A DNA stretch of 64,000 nucleotides from Rhizobium sp. BK251. GTDB lineage: Bacteria; Pseudomonadota; Alphaproteobacteria; Rhizobiales; Rhizobiaceae. The stretch covers positions 556,331 through 620,330 of the forward strand of contig NZ_SLUQ01000004.1 of assembly GCF_004345245.1 (NCBI RefSeq), read 5' to 3'. A program made the translations under genes and the position numbers. This document shows positions 38,522-48,392 of this stretch, piece after piece; within the stretch, counting starts at the first letter, position 1; every line of letters starts with the position of its first letter. Under the pieces are notes generated by a model. That model worked only from the letters and a program-made list of their open reading frames with translations, made no database searches and was not told the origin of the DNA.

Positions 38522-40132
38522 ATGGAGGAGTTCGGAGTGCACAACCCGGTCGTAGGACTGGCGACGATCGGATTGGATAACGTGGCGAGCGTCCGCTACA
38601 ACTTTTCCGAGGCGCGACTCTATGAAGAGGCGATTCGCCGCGGCGAGGCCGACCTCACGGCACAGGGTGCGCTGCGCGCGCTTACCGGCCAGCATACGGG
38701 CCGCTCGCCGAAGGACAAGTTCGTCGTCCGGGATGCCGATACCGAGAGCCAGATCTGGTGGGACAACAACAAGCCGCTCTCGCCGGAGCATTTCTCGATC
38801 CTGCATCAGGACATGCTCGCCTATGCGCAGGGCAAGGAACTCTTCGTGCAGGATCTCATCGGCGGTGCCGACGCGGAGAACACGCTGACCGCCCGGGTCG
38901 TCACCGAGTTTGCGTGGCACTCGCTGTTCATTCGCAACCTGCTGATCCGCCCGAAGCGGGAGGAGCTCGCAAGCTTCGTGCCGAAGCTGACGATCATCGA
39001 CCTGCCGGGCTTCCGCGCCGATCCCGATCGCCATGGCTGCCGCACGGAGACCGTGATTGCCTGTGACCTGACGCGCGGCCTCGTACTGATCGGCGGCACC
39101 TCCTATGCCGGCGAAATGAAGAAATCCGTCTTCACCGTGCTCAACTACCTGCTGCCGGCGAAGGGCGTCATGCCGATGCACTGCTCGGCGAATGTCGGCC
39201 CGGCGGGTGACACGGCGATTTTCTTCGGCCTGTCCGGCACCGGCAAGACGACACTTTCGGCCGATCCGGCGCGCACGCTGATCGGCGACGACGAGCATGG
39301 CTGGGGCGAGCACGGCGTCTTCAACTTCGAAGGCGGCTGCTACGCCAAGACCATCCGCCTGTCGGCGGACGCCGAGCCGGAAATCTACGCGACGACGCAG
39401 CGCTTTGGCACCGTGCTGGAAAACGTGGTCCTCGACGAGAACCGCGAGCCGGATTTCGATGACGGTTCGCTGACGGAGAACACGCGCTGCGCCTATCCGA
39501 TGCATTTCATTCCGAATGCCTCGGCAACGGGCGTTGCCGGTCATCCGAAGACGATCATCATGCTGACGGCGGATGCCTTCGGCGTCATGCCGCCGATCGC
39601 GCGGCTGTCGCCGGAACAGGCCATGTACCACTTCCTTTCCGGCTACACCGCCAAGGTGGCCGGCACCGAAAAGGGCGTGACGGAACCCGAGGCGACATTC
39701 TCGACCTGCTTCGGTGCACCCTTCATGCCGCGCCACCCGGCAGAGTATGGCAACCTGCTGAAGGAGCTGATCGGCCGCCACGGCGTTCGTTGCTGGCTCG
39801 TCAACACGGGTTGGACGGGTGGTGCCTATGGCACCGGACGCCGCATGCCGATCAAGGCGACCCGCGCGCTCCTGACGGCGGCATTGCAGGGCGACCTCGA
39901 CAATGCCGAGTTCCGTCTCGATCCGAATTTCGGCTTTGCCGTTCCGGTCGCCGTCGACGGTGTCGATACCGGCATTCTCGATCCTCGTTCGACCTGGGCC
40001 GATGGCGATGGTTACGATGCGCAGGCAAAGAAGCTTGTGGCGATGTTCGTCGCCAACTTCGCCAAGTTCGAGGACCACGTCGACGGTAATGTCCGCGATG
40101 CCGCTCCGGGCATGCAGCTTGCGGCTCAATAG
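38522..40132 (+). CDS. pckA: Phosphoenolpyruvate carboxykinase (ATP)
   Basis: Converts oxaloacetate to PEP, the first gluconeogenic step from C4-dicarboxylates, the main carbon source of nodule bacteroids. The 536-residue ATP-dependent enzyme has the P-loop GLSGTGKT at 236-243, the [15 protein letters not shown] kinase motif and the active-site THRSPKDKF-like [12 protein letters not shown] block near 58-69. Length is normal for PckA. It is divergent from chvI, followed by a parS-like site and a strong terminator. Confidence 0.98.
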   Translation: MEEFGVHNPVVGLATIGLDNVASVRYNFSEARLYEEAIRRGEADLTAQGALRALTGQHTGRSPKDKFVVRDADTESQIWWDNNKPLSPEHFSILHQDMLAYAQGKELFVQDLIGGADAENTLTARVVTEFAWHSLFIRNLLIRPKREELASFVPKLTIIDLPGFRADPDRHGCRTETVIACDLTRGLVLIGGTSYAGEMKKSVFTVLNYLLPAKGVMPMHCSANVGPAGDTAIFFGLSGTGKTTLSADPARTLIGDDEHGWGEHGVFNFEGGCYAKTIRLSADAEPEIYATTQRFGTVLENVVLDENREPDFDDGSLTENTRCAYPMHFIPNASATGVAGHPKTIIMLTADAFGVMPPIARLSPEQAMYHFLSGYTAKVAGTEKGVTEPEATFSTCFGAPFMPRHPAEYGNLLKELIGRHGVRCWLVNTGWTGGAYGTGRRMPIKATRALLTAALQGDLDNAEFRLDPNFGFAVPVAVDGVDTGILDPRSTWADGDGYDAQAKKLVAMFVANFAKFEDHVDGNVRDAAPGMQLAAQ

Positions 40133-40147
40133 CCGCCAAGCCCCTGG

Positions 40148-40163
40148 TGATTCACGTGAAACC
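40148..40163. other. parS: parS-like ParB-binding site (14/16) downstream of pckA
   Basis: TGATTCACGTGAAACC matches 14 of 16 positions of the parS consensus, with an intact TTCACGTGAA core. It lies just after the pckA stop and overlaps the left arm of its terminator by three bases; about 39 kb from the putative oriC. Confidence 0.55.
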
Positions 40164-40188
40164 CGGCGGTCCATCCGCCGGGTTTTCT
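40161..40188 (+). terminator. Rho-independent terminator of pckA
   Basis: ACCCGGCGG (40161-40169) pairs with CCGCCGGGT (40175-40183) around TCCAT, followed by a T-rich run. Confidence 0.9.
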
Positions 40189-40253
40189 TCTTTTGGCGAT
40201 AGCGATGTTTTCAAGCGACGGATGATGTGAGATAGAACGCGCCGGAGACAATC

Positions 40254-40691
40254 ATGGCCAGCGAAGCACTCGTCATCAACGACCGGATCACCATCGCGGG
40301 GTGGGAACTCACCGAACAATTCGTTCTGGCGGGTGGTCCCGGCGGGCAGAATGTCAACAAGGTCTCGACGGCCGTTCAGCTGTTCTACGATATGCGCAAC
40401 TCGCCATCGCTTGACGACCGGGTGAAGGCGAACGCGCTGCGTCTTGCCGGCAGGCGCGCCTCCAAGGAGGGCGTGCTGATGCTGGAGGCGAGCCGCTTCC
40501 GCAGCCAGGAGCGCAACCGCGAGGACGCCCGCGAACGGCTGAAGGAACTGATCCTGAAGGCGGCGGAGCCGCCACCGCCGCCTCGCCGCAAGACACGACC
40601 GACAAAGGGATCGATCGAACGCCGTCTCAAGGAAAAGTCGGGACGTTCCGAAACCAAGAAGATGCGCAGCCGGCCGGCCGGCGGGGAGTGA
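40254..40691 (+). CDS. arfB: Ribosome-rescue peptidyl-tRNA hydrolase ArfB
   Basis: Codon-independent release factor that frees stalled ribosomes lacking a stop codon (YaeJ). The 145-residue protein has GGQ at 30-32 in AGGPGGQNVNK, the catalytic motif shared with RF1/RF2, and a very basic C-terminal tail that enters the mRNA channel. No stop-codon recognition domain is present. It ends 1 nt before alkB, so both are likely co-transcribed. Confidence 0.93.
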   Translation: MASEALVINDRITIAGWELTEQFVLAGGPGGQNVNKVSTAVQLFYDMRNSPSLDDRVKANALRLAGRRASKEGVLMLEASRFRSQERNREDARERLKELILKAAEPPPPPRRKTRPTKGSIERRLKEKSGRSETKKMRSRPAGGE

Positions 40692-40692
40692 T

Positions 40693-41301
40693 ATGCTCGA
40701 GATTGCCAACGGCATTCGCCATCTTCCCGGCTATCTTGAACGCGCTGGGCAGCAGTCGCTTGTAGAGATCGTCCGCGGCATTGTCGCTGAGGCTCCCCTT
40801 TTTATCCCGGTCATGCCGGGAACTGGCAAGCCGATGTCCGTAAGGATGACGAATTGCGGCCCGCTCGGCTGGGTGACGGACAAGGAGCGCGGCTATCGGT
40901 ATCAGGCGACGCATCCGGCCACTGGCCGCTCTTGGCCGGCGATGCCCGAGCCCCTGCTGGATATCTGGAACGCCGTGTCGGATTACCCGTTGCCGCCGCA
41001 GGCATGCCTCATCAATTTCTACTCGGACGATGCCAAGATGGGCCTCCATCAAGATAAGGATGAGCAGGATTTCGGTGCGCCGGTCGTTTCCGTATCACTC
41101 GGCAACAGCTGTCTCTTCCGAGTCGGCGGCCTATCTCGCAATGACCGCACACAGTCAATAAAGCTCGCAAGCGGTGACGTTGTTGTGCTCGGCGGCGCGG
41201 GTCGTTTGTGCTTTCACGGTGTTGATCGGATCTATCCGTCCACTTCGACGCTCCTCAAAAACGGGGGCAGAATAAATCTCACGTTAAGACGCGTTTCGTA
41301 A
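40693..41301 (+). CDS. alkB: DNA oxidative demethylase AlkB
   Basis: Fe(II)/2-oxoglutarate dioxygenase that repairs N1-methyladenine and N3-methylcytosine by direct oxidation. The 202-residue sequence shows the iron ligands His119, Asp121 (HQDKDE) and His175 (FHGVDR), and the 2-oxoglutarate arginines Arg193 and Arg199 in RINLTLR. The start is a single base after the arfB stop. It is the classic stand-alone AlkB length; no Ada gene is next to it. Confidence 0.94.
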   Translation: MLEIANGIRHLPGYLERAGQQSLVEIVRGIVAEAPLFIPVMPGTGKPMSVRMTNCGPLGWVTDKERGYRYQATHPATGRSWPAMPEPLLDIWNAVSDYPLPPQACLINFYSDDAKMGLHQDKDEQDFGAPVVSVSLGNSCLFRVGGLSRNDRTQSIKLASGDVVVLGGAGRLCFHGVDRIYPSTSTLLKNGGRINLTLRRVS

Positions 41302-41331
41302 AGTTGCGTTGTTGCTCATGTTGGAAAATGC

Positions 41332-42519
41332 ATGCTTGCGAAGCGCAGCAAGTTCGATGCCGTTTCGGCGCTGATCATCGTGCTCTTTGGGCTCGTGATC
41401 GGTTTCGGCTACCATGTCCACCTGTGGCACCTTGAGGCCGACGGATTTTCGCCCGTGAGCGAGAAGCTTCCATACTGGGATTTTACCAATCTCTGGGCGG
41501 GTGGTGTTCTTGCTTCAAACGGAAGCGTCGAGACGATATTCGACGTTGAATCCTATCGCGCGTTCTTGCGGCAAATGTTCACGCCACGGCTTGCCGATCA
41601 GGAATGGAGCTATCCTCCGTCCATACTGCTGATCGGAATACCGCTTTCGCAATTGCCGATATTCCCGGCATATGTCCTATGGACTGCGGGAACAATCGCG
41701 CTGTTGCATTTCGCCTTGCGTCCGCTTTCATTGCCTCCGCTTGCTCATCTTGCCTGCCTGCTTAGCCCGGCAGGGTTCATCAATGCTGCTTTAGGGCAAA
41801 ACGGAGCGCTGACCGCTGCCCTGTTAATCGGCGGCTTGTCGCTGGTGTTCTCGAGACCGGTTATCGCAGGCATACTCTTCGGGCTTCTCACAATGAAGCC
41901 GCATCTCGGTCTTCTGATTCCAATCTGTCTGCTTGCCAGCGGGAGCTATCGCGCCTTCTTGTCTGCCACGGTGACGGCCGTCCTGCTCTTCCTGGTCACG
42001 GGGCTCGCTCTTGGATTCGACGTCTGGCAGGTGTTCATGGAGAAGACCGCGCCCATGATGTCGTCCATCCTGGAAGCGCCATACCCGCAGACCTACCACT
42101 CGCATGCGATGACGGTCTTTGTCATGGCCCGCTGGCTGGGGCTGGACGTGGCTGGCGCCTATGTCGTCCAGGGGGTCGTTCTTCTTGGATGTGCGGCTTT
42201 GGTCGCCTATCTCTGGCGCCCTTCGAGTTCAATCGAACATGCCAAGCGGGTTTGCATCACTGCGACGCTTTCAATCGTCGCATCGCCTTACGGCTACAGC
42301 TATGACACCATTCCGATGTGCGTGACCGCGGCGTTCCTTTTCGTGACGGACACTCGTGTGAACAAGTGGCTGCTTGCTTTTGTCTGGCTGTATCCGCTCT
42401 ATGTCCATAGAGTAAATCACGAGGGGATAGGGATCGGCGTCCTAGTGCCGATCCTGCTCGTCAGTTCTGCGCTTCTGGTGGGAGGCAGGTCGGCCCCACG
42501 CTCCGAGGCGCTCGCTTAA
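41332..42519 (+). CDS. GT87-like (DUF2029) membrane glycosyltransferase
   Basis: A 395-residue very hydrophobic protein with about ten predicted membrane segments, resembling the DUF2029/GT87 family of polyprenyl-phosphate-sugar-dependent GT-C glycosyltransferases. The first periplasmic loop holds an aromatic-Asp element ([11 protein letters not shown], about 48-58), as expected of GT-C enzymes, and QNGA and KPHLG loops follow. The acceptor is unknown. No sugar-synthesis genes lie beside it. Base composition looks slightly lower in GC than its neighbours. The stop overlaps the coaA stop by 4 nt (convergent), which makes independent ends impossible. Confidence 0.75.
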   Translation: MLAKRSKFDAVSALIIVLFGLVIGFGYHVHLWHLEADGFSPVSEKLPYWDFTNLWAGGVLASNGSVETIFDVESYRAFLRQMFTPRLADQEWSYPPSILLIGIPLSQLPIFPAYVLWTAGTIALLHFALRPLSLPPLAHLACLLSPAGFINAALGQNGALTAALLIGGLSLVFSRPVIAGILFGLLTMKPHLGLLIPICLLASGSYRAFLSATVTAVLLFLVTGLALGFDVWQVFMEKTAPMMSSILEAPYPQTYHSHAMTVFVMARWLGLDVAGAYVVQGVVLLGCAALVAYLWRPSSSIEHAKRVCITATLSIVASPYGYSYDTIPMCVTAAFLFVTDTRVNKWLLAFVWLYPLYVHRVNHEGIGIGVLVPILLVSSALLVGGRSAPRSEALA

Positions 42520-43511
42520 AGCTTCCTCAGGGCGACCTTTTCGACGAGGTGGTCGTTACCCTTCTGCAGGATGAGGTCGGCGCGCGGCCGGGTGGGCAGG
42601 ATGTTCTTGCGCAGGTTTTTCAGGTTGATGTTCGTCCAAAGACCTTCGGCGATCGCAAGCGCCTCTTCCTCGCTGATCGAAGCATAGCGATGGAAATAGG
42701 AGTTCGGATCCCGGAAGGCCGTTTCCCTGAGCTTCATGAAGCGCCCGACATACCAGCTGTGAATCAGGCTTTCCTCGGCATCGATATAGATCGAGAAATC
42801 GAAAAAATCCGAAACCATCGGCACGATCTTGCCGTCGGCCGGCAGGTCACGCGACTGCAGGACGTTGATGCCCTCGAAGATCAGGATGTCGGGACGGTCG
42901 ACAATACGGAATTCGCTGGGCAGGACGTCATAGACGAGATGCGAATAACAGGGCGCCTTGACGTTCGGCTGGCCGGCCTTGATCGCCGACAGAAAGCGCA
43001 GCAGCGCCGCGGTGTCGTAGCTTTCCGGAAAGCCCTTGCGGTCCATCATCTTTTCGCGGGTCAGCACGGCGTTCGGATAAAGGAAACCGTCCGTGGTGAT
43101 GAGGTCGACCTTCGGGCTGGAGGGCCAGCGTCCTAGCAGTTCCTTCAGGATACGGGCGGTTGTCGACTTGCCGACGGCGACCGAGCCCGCGATGCCGATC
43201 ACGAACGGGGTCTTGGCGACGTCGGAGAGGCTGAGGAAGCGGTTCCTCTGCTGGAACAGCAGCTGTGAAGACTCGACATGAGACGACAGCAGGCGCGATA
43301 GCGAAAGATAGATCCGACGCACCTCTTCAAGGTCGATCGGGTCGCCCATCGAGCGCAGGCGCGTCACTTCGTCTGCCGTCAGCGTCAGCGGCGTGTCGGC
43401 CCGGAAGCGCGCCCATTCCGCGGAAGAAAAGAAATGGTAGGGCGAATAGGCATTCGCCTGAAAGTGGTCGAGCGGTTCCGCCGCTCCCGCAGTTTGCTTC
43501 GCTAGGGTCAT
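42516..43511 (-). CDS. coaA: Pantothenate kinase (type I)
   Basis: First committed step of coenzyme A synthesis: phosphorylation of pantothenate. The 331-residue type I kinase has the P-loop [12 protein letters not shown] at 106-117 and the [11 protein letters not shown] block, and the C-terminal [14 protein letters not shown] motif. It is the last gene of the histidine run; its start overlaps hisE by 4 nt (ATGA). The hisE-coaA link is common in Rhizobiales. The stop overlaps the convergent glycosyltransferase stop. Confidence 0.96.
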   Translation of the reverse strand: MTLAKQTAGAAEPLDHFQANAYSPYHFFSSAEWARFRADTPLTLTADEVTRLRSMGDPIDLEEVRRIYLSLSRLLSSHVESSQLLFQQRNRFLSLSDVAKTPFVIGIAGSVAVGKSTTARILKELLGRWPSSPKVDLITTDGFLYPNAVLTREKMMDRKGFPESYDTAALLRFLSAIKAGQPNVKAPCYSHLVYDVLPSEFRIVDRPDILIFEGINVLQSRDLPADGKIVPMVSDFFDFSIYIDAEESLIHSWYVGRFMKLRETAFRDPNSYFHRYASISEEEALAIAEGLWTNINLKNLRKNILPTRPRADLILQKGNDHLVEKVALRKL

Positions 43512-43831
43512 GAACTCTGCCGGCTGGCCTTTTCAGTGAGACCGGATTGCCCGGTGCGCTTCTCCAGTTCGCCCATCACATTCTGCAACGGGACGCCTGC
43601 AATCTTCAATACGACGATCAGGTGATAGAGGAGGTCGGCCGCCTCGTGCGTCAAATTCACGCGATCGTCCATGACCGCAGCCATGACCGTCTCGACGGCC
43701 TCCTCGCCGAGTTTCTTGGCCGCTTTCACCTGGCCGGCGGCTACGAGTTTTGCTGTCCAGGATTCCTCGGGCGAGGCCTTTGCCCGCTGCTCCACGATGC
43801 TTTCGAGATCGGAAAGGGTAAAACCGCTCAT
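43508..43831 (-). CDS. hisE: Phosphoribosyl-ATP pyrophosphatase
   Basis: Second step of histidine synthesis, hydrolysing PR-ATP to PR-AMP. The 107-residue all-alpha protein shows the MazG-like [14 protein letters not shown] motif with its metal-binding glutamates and the [10 protein letters not shown] helix. HisI is separate and not in the window. The ATG at 43831 gives [10 protein letters not shown], after a GAGAGA; the longer frame to 43867 is less likely. It lies 10 nt after hisF and overlaps coaA. Confidence 0.94.
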   Translation of the reverse strand: MSGFTLSDLESIVEQRAKASPEESWTAKLVAAGQVKAAKKLGEEAVETVMAAVMDDRVNLTHEAADLLYHLIVVLKIAGVPLQNVMGELEKRTGQSGLTEKASRQSS

Positions 43832-43841
43832 TTTTTCTCTC

Positions 43842-44618
43842 TCAATCGAGTCGCATCGCGATTCCATGGTCGCTCATATAGCGCTTGGCCTCGCCAACGG
43901 AATAGGTGCCGAAGTGAAAGATGGAGGCGGCAAGCACCGCCGTCGCATGCCCTTCCTTCACGCCGACGACGAGATCGTCGAGGTTGCCGACGCCGCCCGA
44001 AGCGATCACCGGAACGCGCACGGAATCGGCGATCGCGCGCGTCAGTTCGATATCGTACCCGACCTTCGTACCATCGCGATCCATGGAAGTGACAAGCAAC
44101 TCGCCCGCGCCGCGTTCGACCATCTTCCCGGCGAATTCGATGGCATCGATGCCGGTCGGCTCGCGCCCGCCATGGGTGAAGATTTCCCAGCGAGCCGGCG
44201 TTCCCTTGGCGGAAACCCTCTTGGCATCGATCGACACCACGATGCACTGGTTTCCGAACTTGTCCGCCGCTTCCGCAACGAAATCGGGATTCTTGACCGC
44301 TGCCGAATTGATCGAGACCTTGTCGGCCCCGCTGAGCAGCAGCTTGCGGATGTCGGCAATGGCACGCACGCCGCCGCCGACGGTGACCGGCATGAAGCAC
44401 TGGTCGGCGGTGCGGGCGACGACGTCGAAGATCGTCTCGCGATTGTCGGAGGACGCCGTGATGTCGAGGAAGCACAATTCGTCGGCACCGGCCGCGTCAT
44501 AGGCCTTGGCCGCCTCCACCGGATCGCCGGCATCGATGAGGTTTACGAAGTTGACGCCCTTGACGACGCGGCCGTCCTTGACGTCGAGGCAGGGGATCAC
44601 GCGGGCCTTGAGGGTCAT
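43842..44618 (-). CDS. hisF: Imidazole glycerol phosphate synthase cyclase subunit
   Basis: Cyclase subunit that with HisH makes IGP and AICAR from PRFAR. The 258-residue TIM barrel keeps the catalytic Asp11 ([16 protein letters not shown]) and the phosphate loops ([19 protein letters not shown]). It overlaps hisA by 4 nt (ATGA). HisH, which supplies ammonia, is two genes upstream. Confidence 0.97.
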   Translation of the reverse strand: MTLKARVIPCLDVKDGRVVKGVNFVNLIDAGDPVEAAKAYDAAGADELCFLDITASSDNRETIFDVVARTADQCFMPVTVGGGVRAIADIRKLLLSGADKVSINSAAVKNPDFVAEAADKFGNQCIVVSIDAKRVSAKGTPARWEIFTHGGREPTGIDAIEFAGKMVERGAGELLVTSMDRDGTKVGYDIELTRAIADSVRVPVIASGGVGNLDDLVVGVKEGHATAVLAASIFHFGTYSVGEAKRYMSDHGIAMRLD

Positions 44619-45364
44619 TGAACTGCCTCCCTGCCGCGCGCGTTCCTGATTAGCGCCAGCGCCTCATTGGGGTCTATGCGTCCATCATACAGCGCCCGGC
44701 CCGAAATCGCACCTTCGAGCTTGCGGGCGTCGGGTTCGAGCATGCGGCGGATGTCGTCGAGCGAGGCGAGGCCGCCGGAAGCGATCACTGGGATCGAAAC
44801 AGCCTCCGCAAGCTCCAGCGTGGAGGTCCAATTGATGCCCGCAAGGATGCCGTCGCGATCGATGTCGGTATAGATGATGGCGGCAACGCCGGCGCCTTCG
44901 AATTTCCTGGCAAGCTCGATGACGCCGAGCTCGGAAGCCTCGGCCCAGCCCTCGACGGCGACCTTGCCGCCTTTGGCGTCGATGCCGACCGCGACGCGGC
45001 CGGGAAAGGCCTTGCAGGCCTCGATGACCAGCGCCGGGTCACGCACGGCGACGGTACCCAGGATGACGCGGCTGAGCCCGCGTGCGAGCCAGCTTTCGAT
45101 ATGCGCCAGCGTGCGGATGCCGCCGCCGAGCTGCACGGGATTTCTGGTCGCCTTCAGGATCGCGTCGACGGCAGCGCCGTTTACGCTCTCCCCGGCAAAG
45201 GCGCCGTTGAGGTCGACCACATGCAGCCATTCAAAACCCTGGTCCTCGAAGGCCTTCGCCTGCGCGGCCGGATCGGGATTGTAGACGGTCGCCTGGTCCA
45301 TGTCGCCGAGTTTCAGGCGCACGCACTGGCCGTCCTTGAGGTCGATTGCGGGAAATAGGATCAT
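44615..45364 (-). CDS. hisA: Phosphoribosylformimino-AICAR ribotide isomerase
   Basis: Amadori isomerase converting ProFAR to PRFAR. The 249-residue TIM barrel, related to HisF, has the catalytic Asp8 ([14 protein letters not shown]) and the second catalytic Asp in YTDIDRDG. The ATG at 45364 gives [12 protein letters not shown]; an earlier in-frame start is not needed. It lies 28 nt after hisH and overlaps hisF. Confidence 0.97.
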   Translation of the reverse strand: MILFPAIDLKDGQCVRLKLGDMDQATVYNPDPAAQAKAFEDQGFEWLHVVDLNGAFAGESVNGAAVDAILKATRNPVQLGGGIRTLAHIESWLARGLSRVILGTVAVRDPALVIEACKAFPGRVAVGIDAKGGKVAVEGWAEASELGVIELARKFEGAGVAAIIYTDIDRDGILAGINWTSTLELAEAVSIPVIASGGLASLDDIRRMLEPDARKLEGAISGRALYDGRIDPNEALALIRNARGREAVQ

Positions 45365-45392
45365 CTGCTTCTTCCGTTCGGTCTGCGCGAGC

Positions 45393-46046
45393 TCAGGGCT
45401 TCCAGCGCAGGAAATTGGCAATCAGCGCGAGGCCGAGCTTCTGGCTCTTCTCGGGGTGGAACTGCGAGCCCGCTATGTTGTCGCGACCAACGAAGGCGGT
45501 CATCGGCCCGCCGTAGCTGGTCGTGGCAATCACGTCGCGCTCCTTCTCGGCCGCAAGATGATAGGAATGGACGAAATAGGCGTGCAGTCCGTCCAGGCCC
45601 GTCGGAATGCCGTCGAAGAGCGGGTGCGGGTGCCTGAGGTCCAGCGTGTTCCAGCCGATCTGCGGGATCTTGAGAGCGGGATCGGCGGGGGTCATCTCGA
45701 TGACATCACCGGGAATCCAGCCGAGACCCTGTGTGGTTGTCTTTTCAAGGCCGCGCGAGGACATGAGCTGCATGCCGACGCAGATGCCGAGGAAGGGATG
45801 CGCCTTGTGCTCGACGACGTCGATAAGCGCCTCGGTCATGCCTGGTACGGCATCGAGCCCGGCGCGGCAGTCGGCATAGGCGCCGACACCGGGAAGGACG
45901 ATGCGGTCGGCGGTGGCGACGCGCTCGGCCTTGTCGGTGAGGTCGATATGGGCCTCGATGCCGGCCTCGCGCGCGGCGCGCTCGAAGGCCTTCGTGGCCG
46001 AGCGCAGGTTGCCGGAACCGTAGTCGATGATTGCGACGCGCATCAT
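45393..46046 (-). CDS. hisH: Imidazole glycerol phosphate synthase glutamine amidotransferase subunit
   Basis: Glutaminase partner of HisF. The 217-residue class I amidotransferase has the nucleophile Cys in GICVGMQL, and the His/Glu pair in SQFHPEKS. Two adjacent ATG codons (46046 and 46043) are possible starts; GGAGG lies 8 nt before the first, so I chose that one. It starts 1 nt after the DUF2628 stop. Confidence 0.96.
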   Translation of the reverse strand: MMRVAIIDYGSGNLRSATKAFERAAREAGIEAHIDLTDKAERVATADRIVLPGVGAYADCRAGLDAVPGMTEALIDVVEHKAHPFLGICVGMQLMSSRGLEKTTTQGLGWIPGDVIEMTPADPALKIPQIGWNTLDLRHPHPLFDGIPTGLDGLHAYFVHSYHLAAEKERDVIATTSYGGPMTAFVGRDNIAGSQFHPEKSQKLGLALIANFLRWKP

Positions 46047-46047
46047 G

Positions 46048-46530
46048 TCAGCGTCCTCCGTCAAATCCGATGAGACCGAATGCCGGGCCGTCACGGCCAA
46101 CCTGGCCATCCGGCGCCGGAGGGTTCCACGGCGGGGTCGGTACGGTCGGTTTCTCGGACGTGGTCTCTATGTTCGAAAAATAGATCTCTTCGGCCTCGTC
46201 GAGAGACGCAGCGGAGACCAGGCCCTCCTCACCCCATCCTTTGGCGATGAGGCTGCGGGCGTAGAGGGCGCGGCCCTCGAGCCCGGCAAGCAGGCTCGTG
46301 CCGAAGAGGATCGCGGCACCGGCCGGCCAGAGGCCAGGCGTTTCCGCGATGCTGCTTCCGATGCCCTGCAGGACCAGGATGGCAATGGCATGCAGCCAGA
46401 GCCGATGCGCAAGCAGCCAGAAGAGCGGAAAGAGGAATGCCAGCCAGGAAAAGCCGTCCCGGATGAATCGCGTCCGCTCGTGATTTCCGTCAGGCCCGCC
46501 GGGCGGGGTGAAGATCAGATAACTCGCCAT
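46048..46530 (-). CDS. DUF2628-family membrane protein within the his operon
   Basis: A 160-residue protein of unknown function with two or three hydrophobic segments (about 26-57 and 67-85) after a short N-terminal stretch ([12 protein letters not shown]), then a soluble, acidic, Pro-rich tail. It sits between hisB and hisH with gaps of 24 and 1 nt, so it is almost certainly co-transcribed with histidine genes. Its presence here is recurrent in rhizobia as I recall, but no histidine role is known. Confidence 0.75.
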   Translation of the reverse strand: MASYLIFTPPGGPDGNHERTRFIRDGFSWLAFLFPLFWLLAHRLWLHAIAILVLQGIGSSIAETPGLWPAGAAILFGTSLLAGLEGRALYARSLIAKGWGEEGLVSAASLDEAEEIYFSNIETTSEKPTVPTPPWNPPAPDGQVGRDGPAFGLIGFDGGR

Positions 46531-46554
46531 CGCTTCGCTGTGCTCATGTGAGGC

Positions 46555-47163
46555 TCAGGCGAGCGTGCCCTTTGTCGAGGGGACGCGTCCTGCCTGCCTG
46601 GGGTCGATCTCTGTCGCCGTGCGCAACGCGCGGGCGACGGCCTTGAAGCATGTCTCGGCTATATGGTGATTGTTGGCACCATAGTGGTTGAGTACATGCA
46701 AGGTGATCCCGGCATTCTGGGCGAGCGCCTGAAAGAACTCGCGCACCAGCTCGGTATCGAAGGCCCCGATCTTCGGTGCACTGAATTTGACGTTCCAGAC
46801 GAGGAAGGGGCGCCCGGAAAGATCCACGGCGGCCTTGGTCATCGTCTCGTCCATGGCAAGGTCGATCGATGCGTAGCGCGCAATGCCGCGGCGGTCGCCG
46901 AGCGCCTTCGAAATCGCCTGGCCGATCGCAATTCCCGTGTCTTCCACGGTGTGGTGGTCGTCGATGTGGAGGTCGCCTTTGGTTTCGATCTCCATGTCGA
47001 TCAGCGAATGTCGGGCAAGCTGGTCAAGCATATGGTCGAAGAAGCCGACGCCGGTCGAGATTGTCGACTTGCCCGTGCCGTCCAGATTGACGGACACGGT
47101 GACAGACGTCTCGTTCGTCTTGCGCGAAACGCTGCCCGTGCGGCTTGATGCTGCTTCGGCCAT
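46555..47163 (-). CDS. hisB: Imidazoleglycerol-phosphate dehydratase
   Basis: Manganese enzyme dehydrating IGP to imidazole-acetol phosphate. The 202-residue single-function form has the metal-binding HHTVED and HH.AET-type repeats ([10 protein letters not shown] and [10 protein letters not shown]). The ATG at 47163 ([10 protein letters not shown]) is chosen over one 12 nt upstream because GGAGG lies 7 nt before it. It is the first gene of the his-coaA run and divergent from hslV. No his leader peptide is evident in the 207-bp gap. Confidence 0.96.
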   Translation of the reverse strand: MAEAASSRTGSVSRKTNETSVTVSVNLDGTGKSTISTGVGFFDHMLDQLARHSLIDMEIETKGDLHIDDHHTVEDTGIAIGQAISKALGDRRGIARYASIDLAMDETMTKAAVDLSGRPFLVWNVKFSAPKIGAFDTELVREFFQALAQNAGITLHVLNHYGANNHHIAETCFKAVARALRTATEIDPRQAGRVPSTKGTLA

Positions 47164-47370
47164 ATGGCCCTCCATGGGAAAACACGCCGTTCCTTATCAG
47201 GCACCCAAGCAAATATCCAGAAGTTACGAAGCTTTAATGTGGCTTTGGCAGTCGGCGCGATGGAAATGCGTGGGGTGACATTTGCAATCGTGAAAAGCCC
47301 TCTTACATACGGCTGAACAGGGCTGCCACGGCCCGTGAAACAATCCCGATATTGGGCAAACAGGTGTTTG

Positions 47371-47898
47371 ATGACAACGATTATTACTGTTCGCAAGGGC
47401 GACAAGGTGGTTATGGCGGGCGACGGCCAGGTCAGCCTTGGCCAGACGGTGATGAAGGGCAACGCCCGCAAGGTCAGGCGTATCGGCAAGGGCGAGGTCA
47501 TCGCCGGCTTCGCCGGTGCGACCGCCGATGCCTTCACGCTGCTCGATCGCCTTGAAAAGAAGCTCGAGCAATATCCGGGTCAGCTGATGCGCGCCGCCGT
47601 CGAGCTCGCCAAGGACTGGCGTACTGACAAGTATCTTCGCAATCTCGAAGCGATGATGCTGGTCGCCGACAAGTCGATCACGCTCGCGGTCACCGGCAAT
47701 GGCGACGTCCTCGAACCGGAGCATGGCGCAATCGCGATCGGCTCGGGCGGCAACTATGCCTTCGCCGCGGCACGGGCCTTGATGGATAGCGACAAGTCCG
47801 CTGAAGAAATCGCTCGCCGCGCCTTGGATATCGCTGCCGATATCTGCGTTTATACCAACCACAACATCGTGGTGGAAACGCTGGATGTCGAGGGCTGA
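47371..47898 (+). CDS. hslV: ATP-dependent protease subunit HslV
   Basis: Proteolytic subunit of the HslVU protease. The 175 residues begin [20 protein letters not shown]: after Met removal, Thr2 is the N-terminal catalytic threonine, as in E. coli HslV. The ATG at 47371 therefore fits better than the GTG at 47335, which would leave a 12-residue leader, though such short leaders occur in other rhizobia. The gene overlaps the acetyltransferase gene by 14 nt, with hslU after that. Confidence 0.96.
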   Translation: MTTIITVRKGDKVVMAGDGQVSLGQTVMKGNARKVRRIGKGEVIAGFAGATADAFTLLDRLEKKLEQYPGQLMRAAVELAKDWRTDKYLRNLEAMMLVADKSITLAVTGNGDVLEPEHGAIAIGSGGNYAFAAARALMDSDKSAEEIARRALDIAADICVYTNHNIVVETLDVEG

Positions 47899-48388
47899 GC
47901 GCATCGCCTTCAGGCCAGCGGCCAGGGCCGATCTCGGGCTCCTGGCCGAGTGGCTGGAAACGCCCCATGTGAGGCGTTGGTGGGGCGATCCCGCTGAAGC
48001 GATCGCGTCGATCGACGAGCATCTGGACGGATATCAGGTGGAGGCGTTCATGGTTGCGCTGGACGGCAAGGACTTCGCCTTCATTCAATCCGCCGACCTC
48101 GGCAAGGAAGAGGACCAGGCCTTGGCGGACCAACCGGCAGCAACTTTCGGAATCGACCAGTTCATCGGGCCGGTTTCAATGACAGGCAGGGGCTACGGCC
48201 CTGCATTCATGCGACTCTTCTGCACCAGGCTGTTCGACCGCGGGGCGAGGCGGATCCTTGTCGATCCCCATCCGGAGAACGCGATTGCCATCCGGGCCTA
48301 TGCGAAGGCCGGATTCGCAGAGCTCGGTGAAGCTACGACAAATTATGGCAGGGCGCTGCTCATGGCCCTCGACCGTCAGGAGAAATGA
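47885..48388 (+). CDS. GNAT-family acetyltransferase, between hslV and hslU
   Basis: A 167-residue N-acetyltransferase of the AAC(6')/aminoglycoside-like GNAT group: HVRRWWGDP near 28-36, and the acetyl-CoA loop GRGYGPAF. Substrate is not predicted; similar proteins are often called aminoglycoside acetyltransferases without proof. It overlaps hslV by 14 nt and ends 4 nt before hslU, so it is made from the same message. Confidence 0.85.
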   Translation: MSRAERIAFRPAARADLGLLAEWLETPHVRRWWGDPAEAIASIDEHLDGYQVEAFMVALDGKDFAFIQSADLGKEEDQALADQPAATFGIDQFIGPVSMTGRGYGPAFMRLFCTRLFDRGARRILVDPHPENAIAIRAYAKAGFAELGEATTNYGRALLMALDRQEK

Positions 48389-48392
48389 AAGA

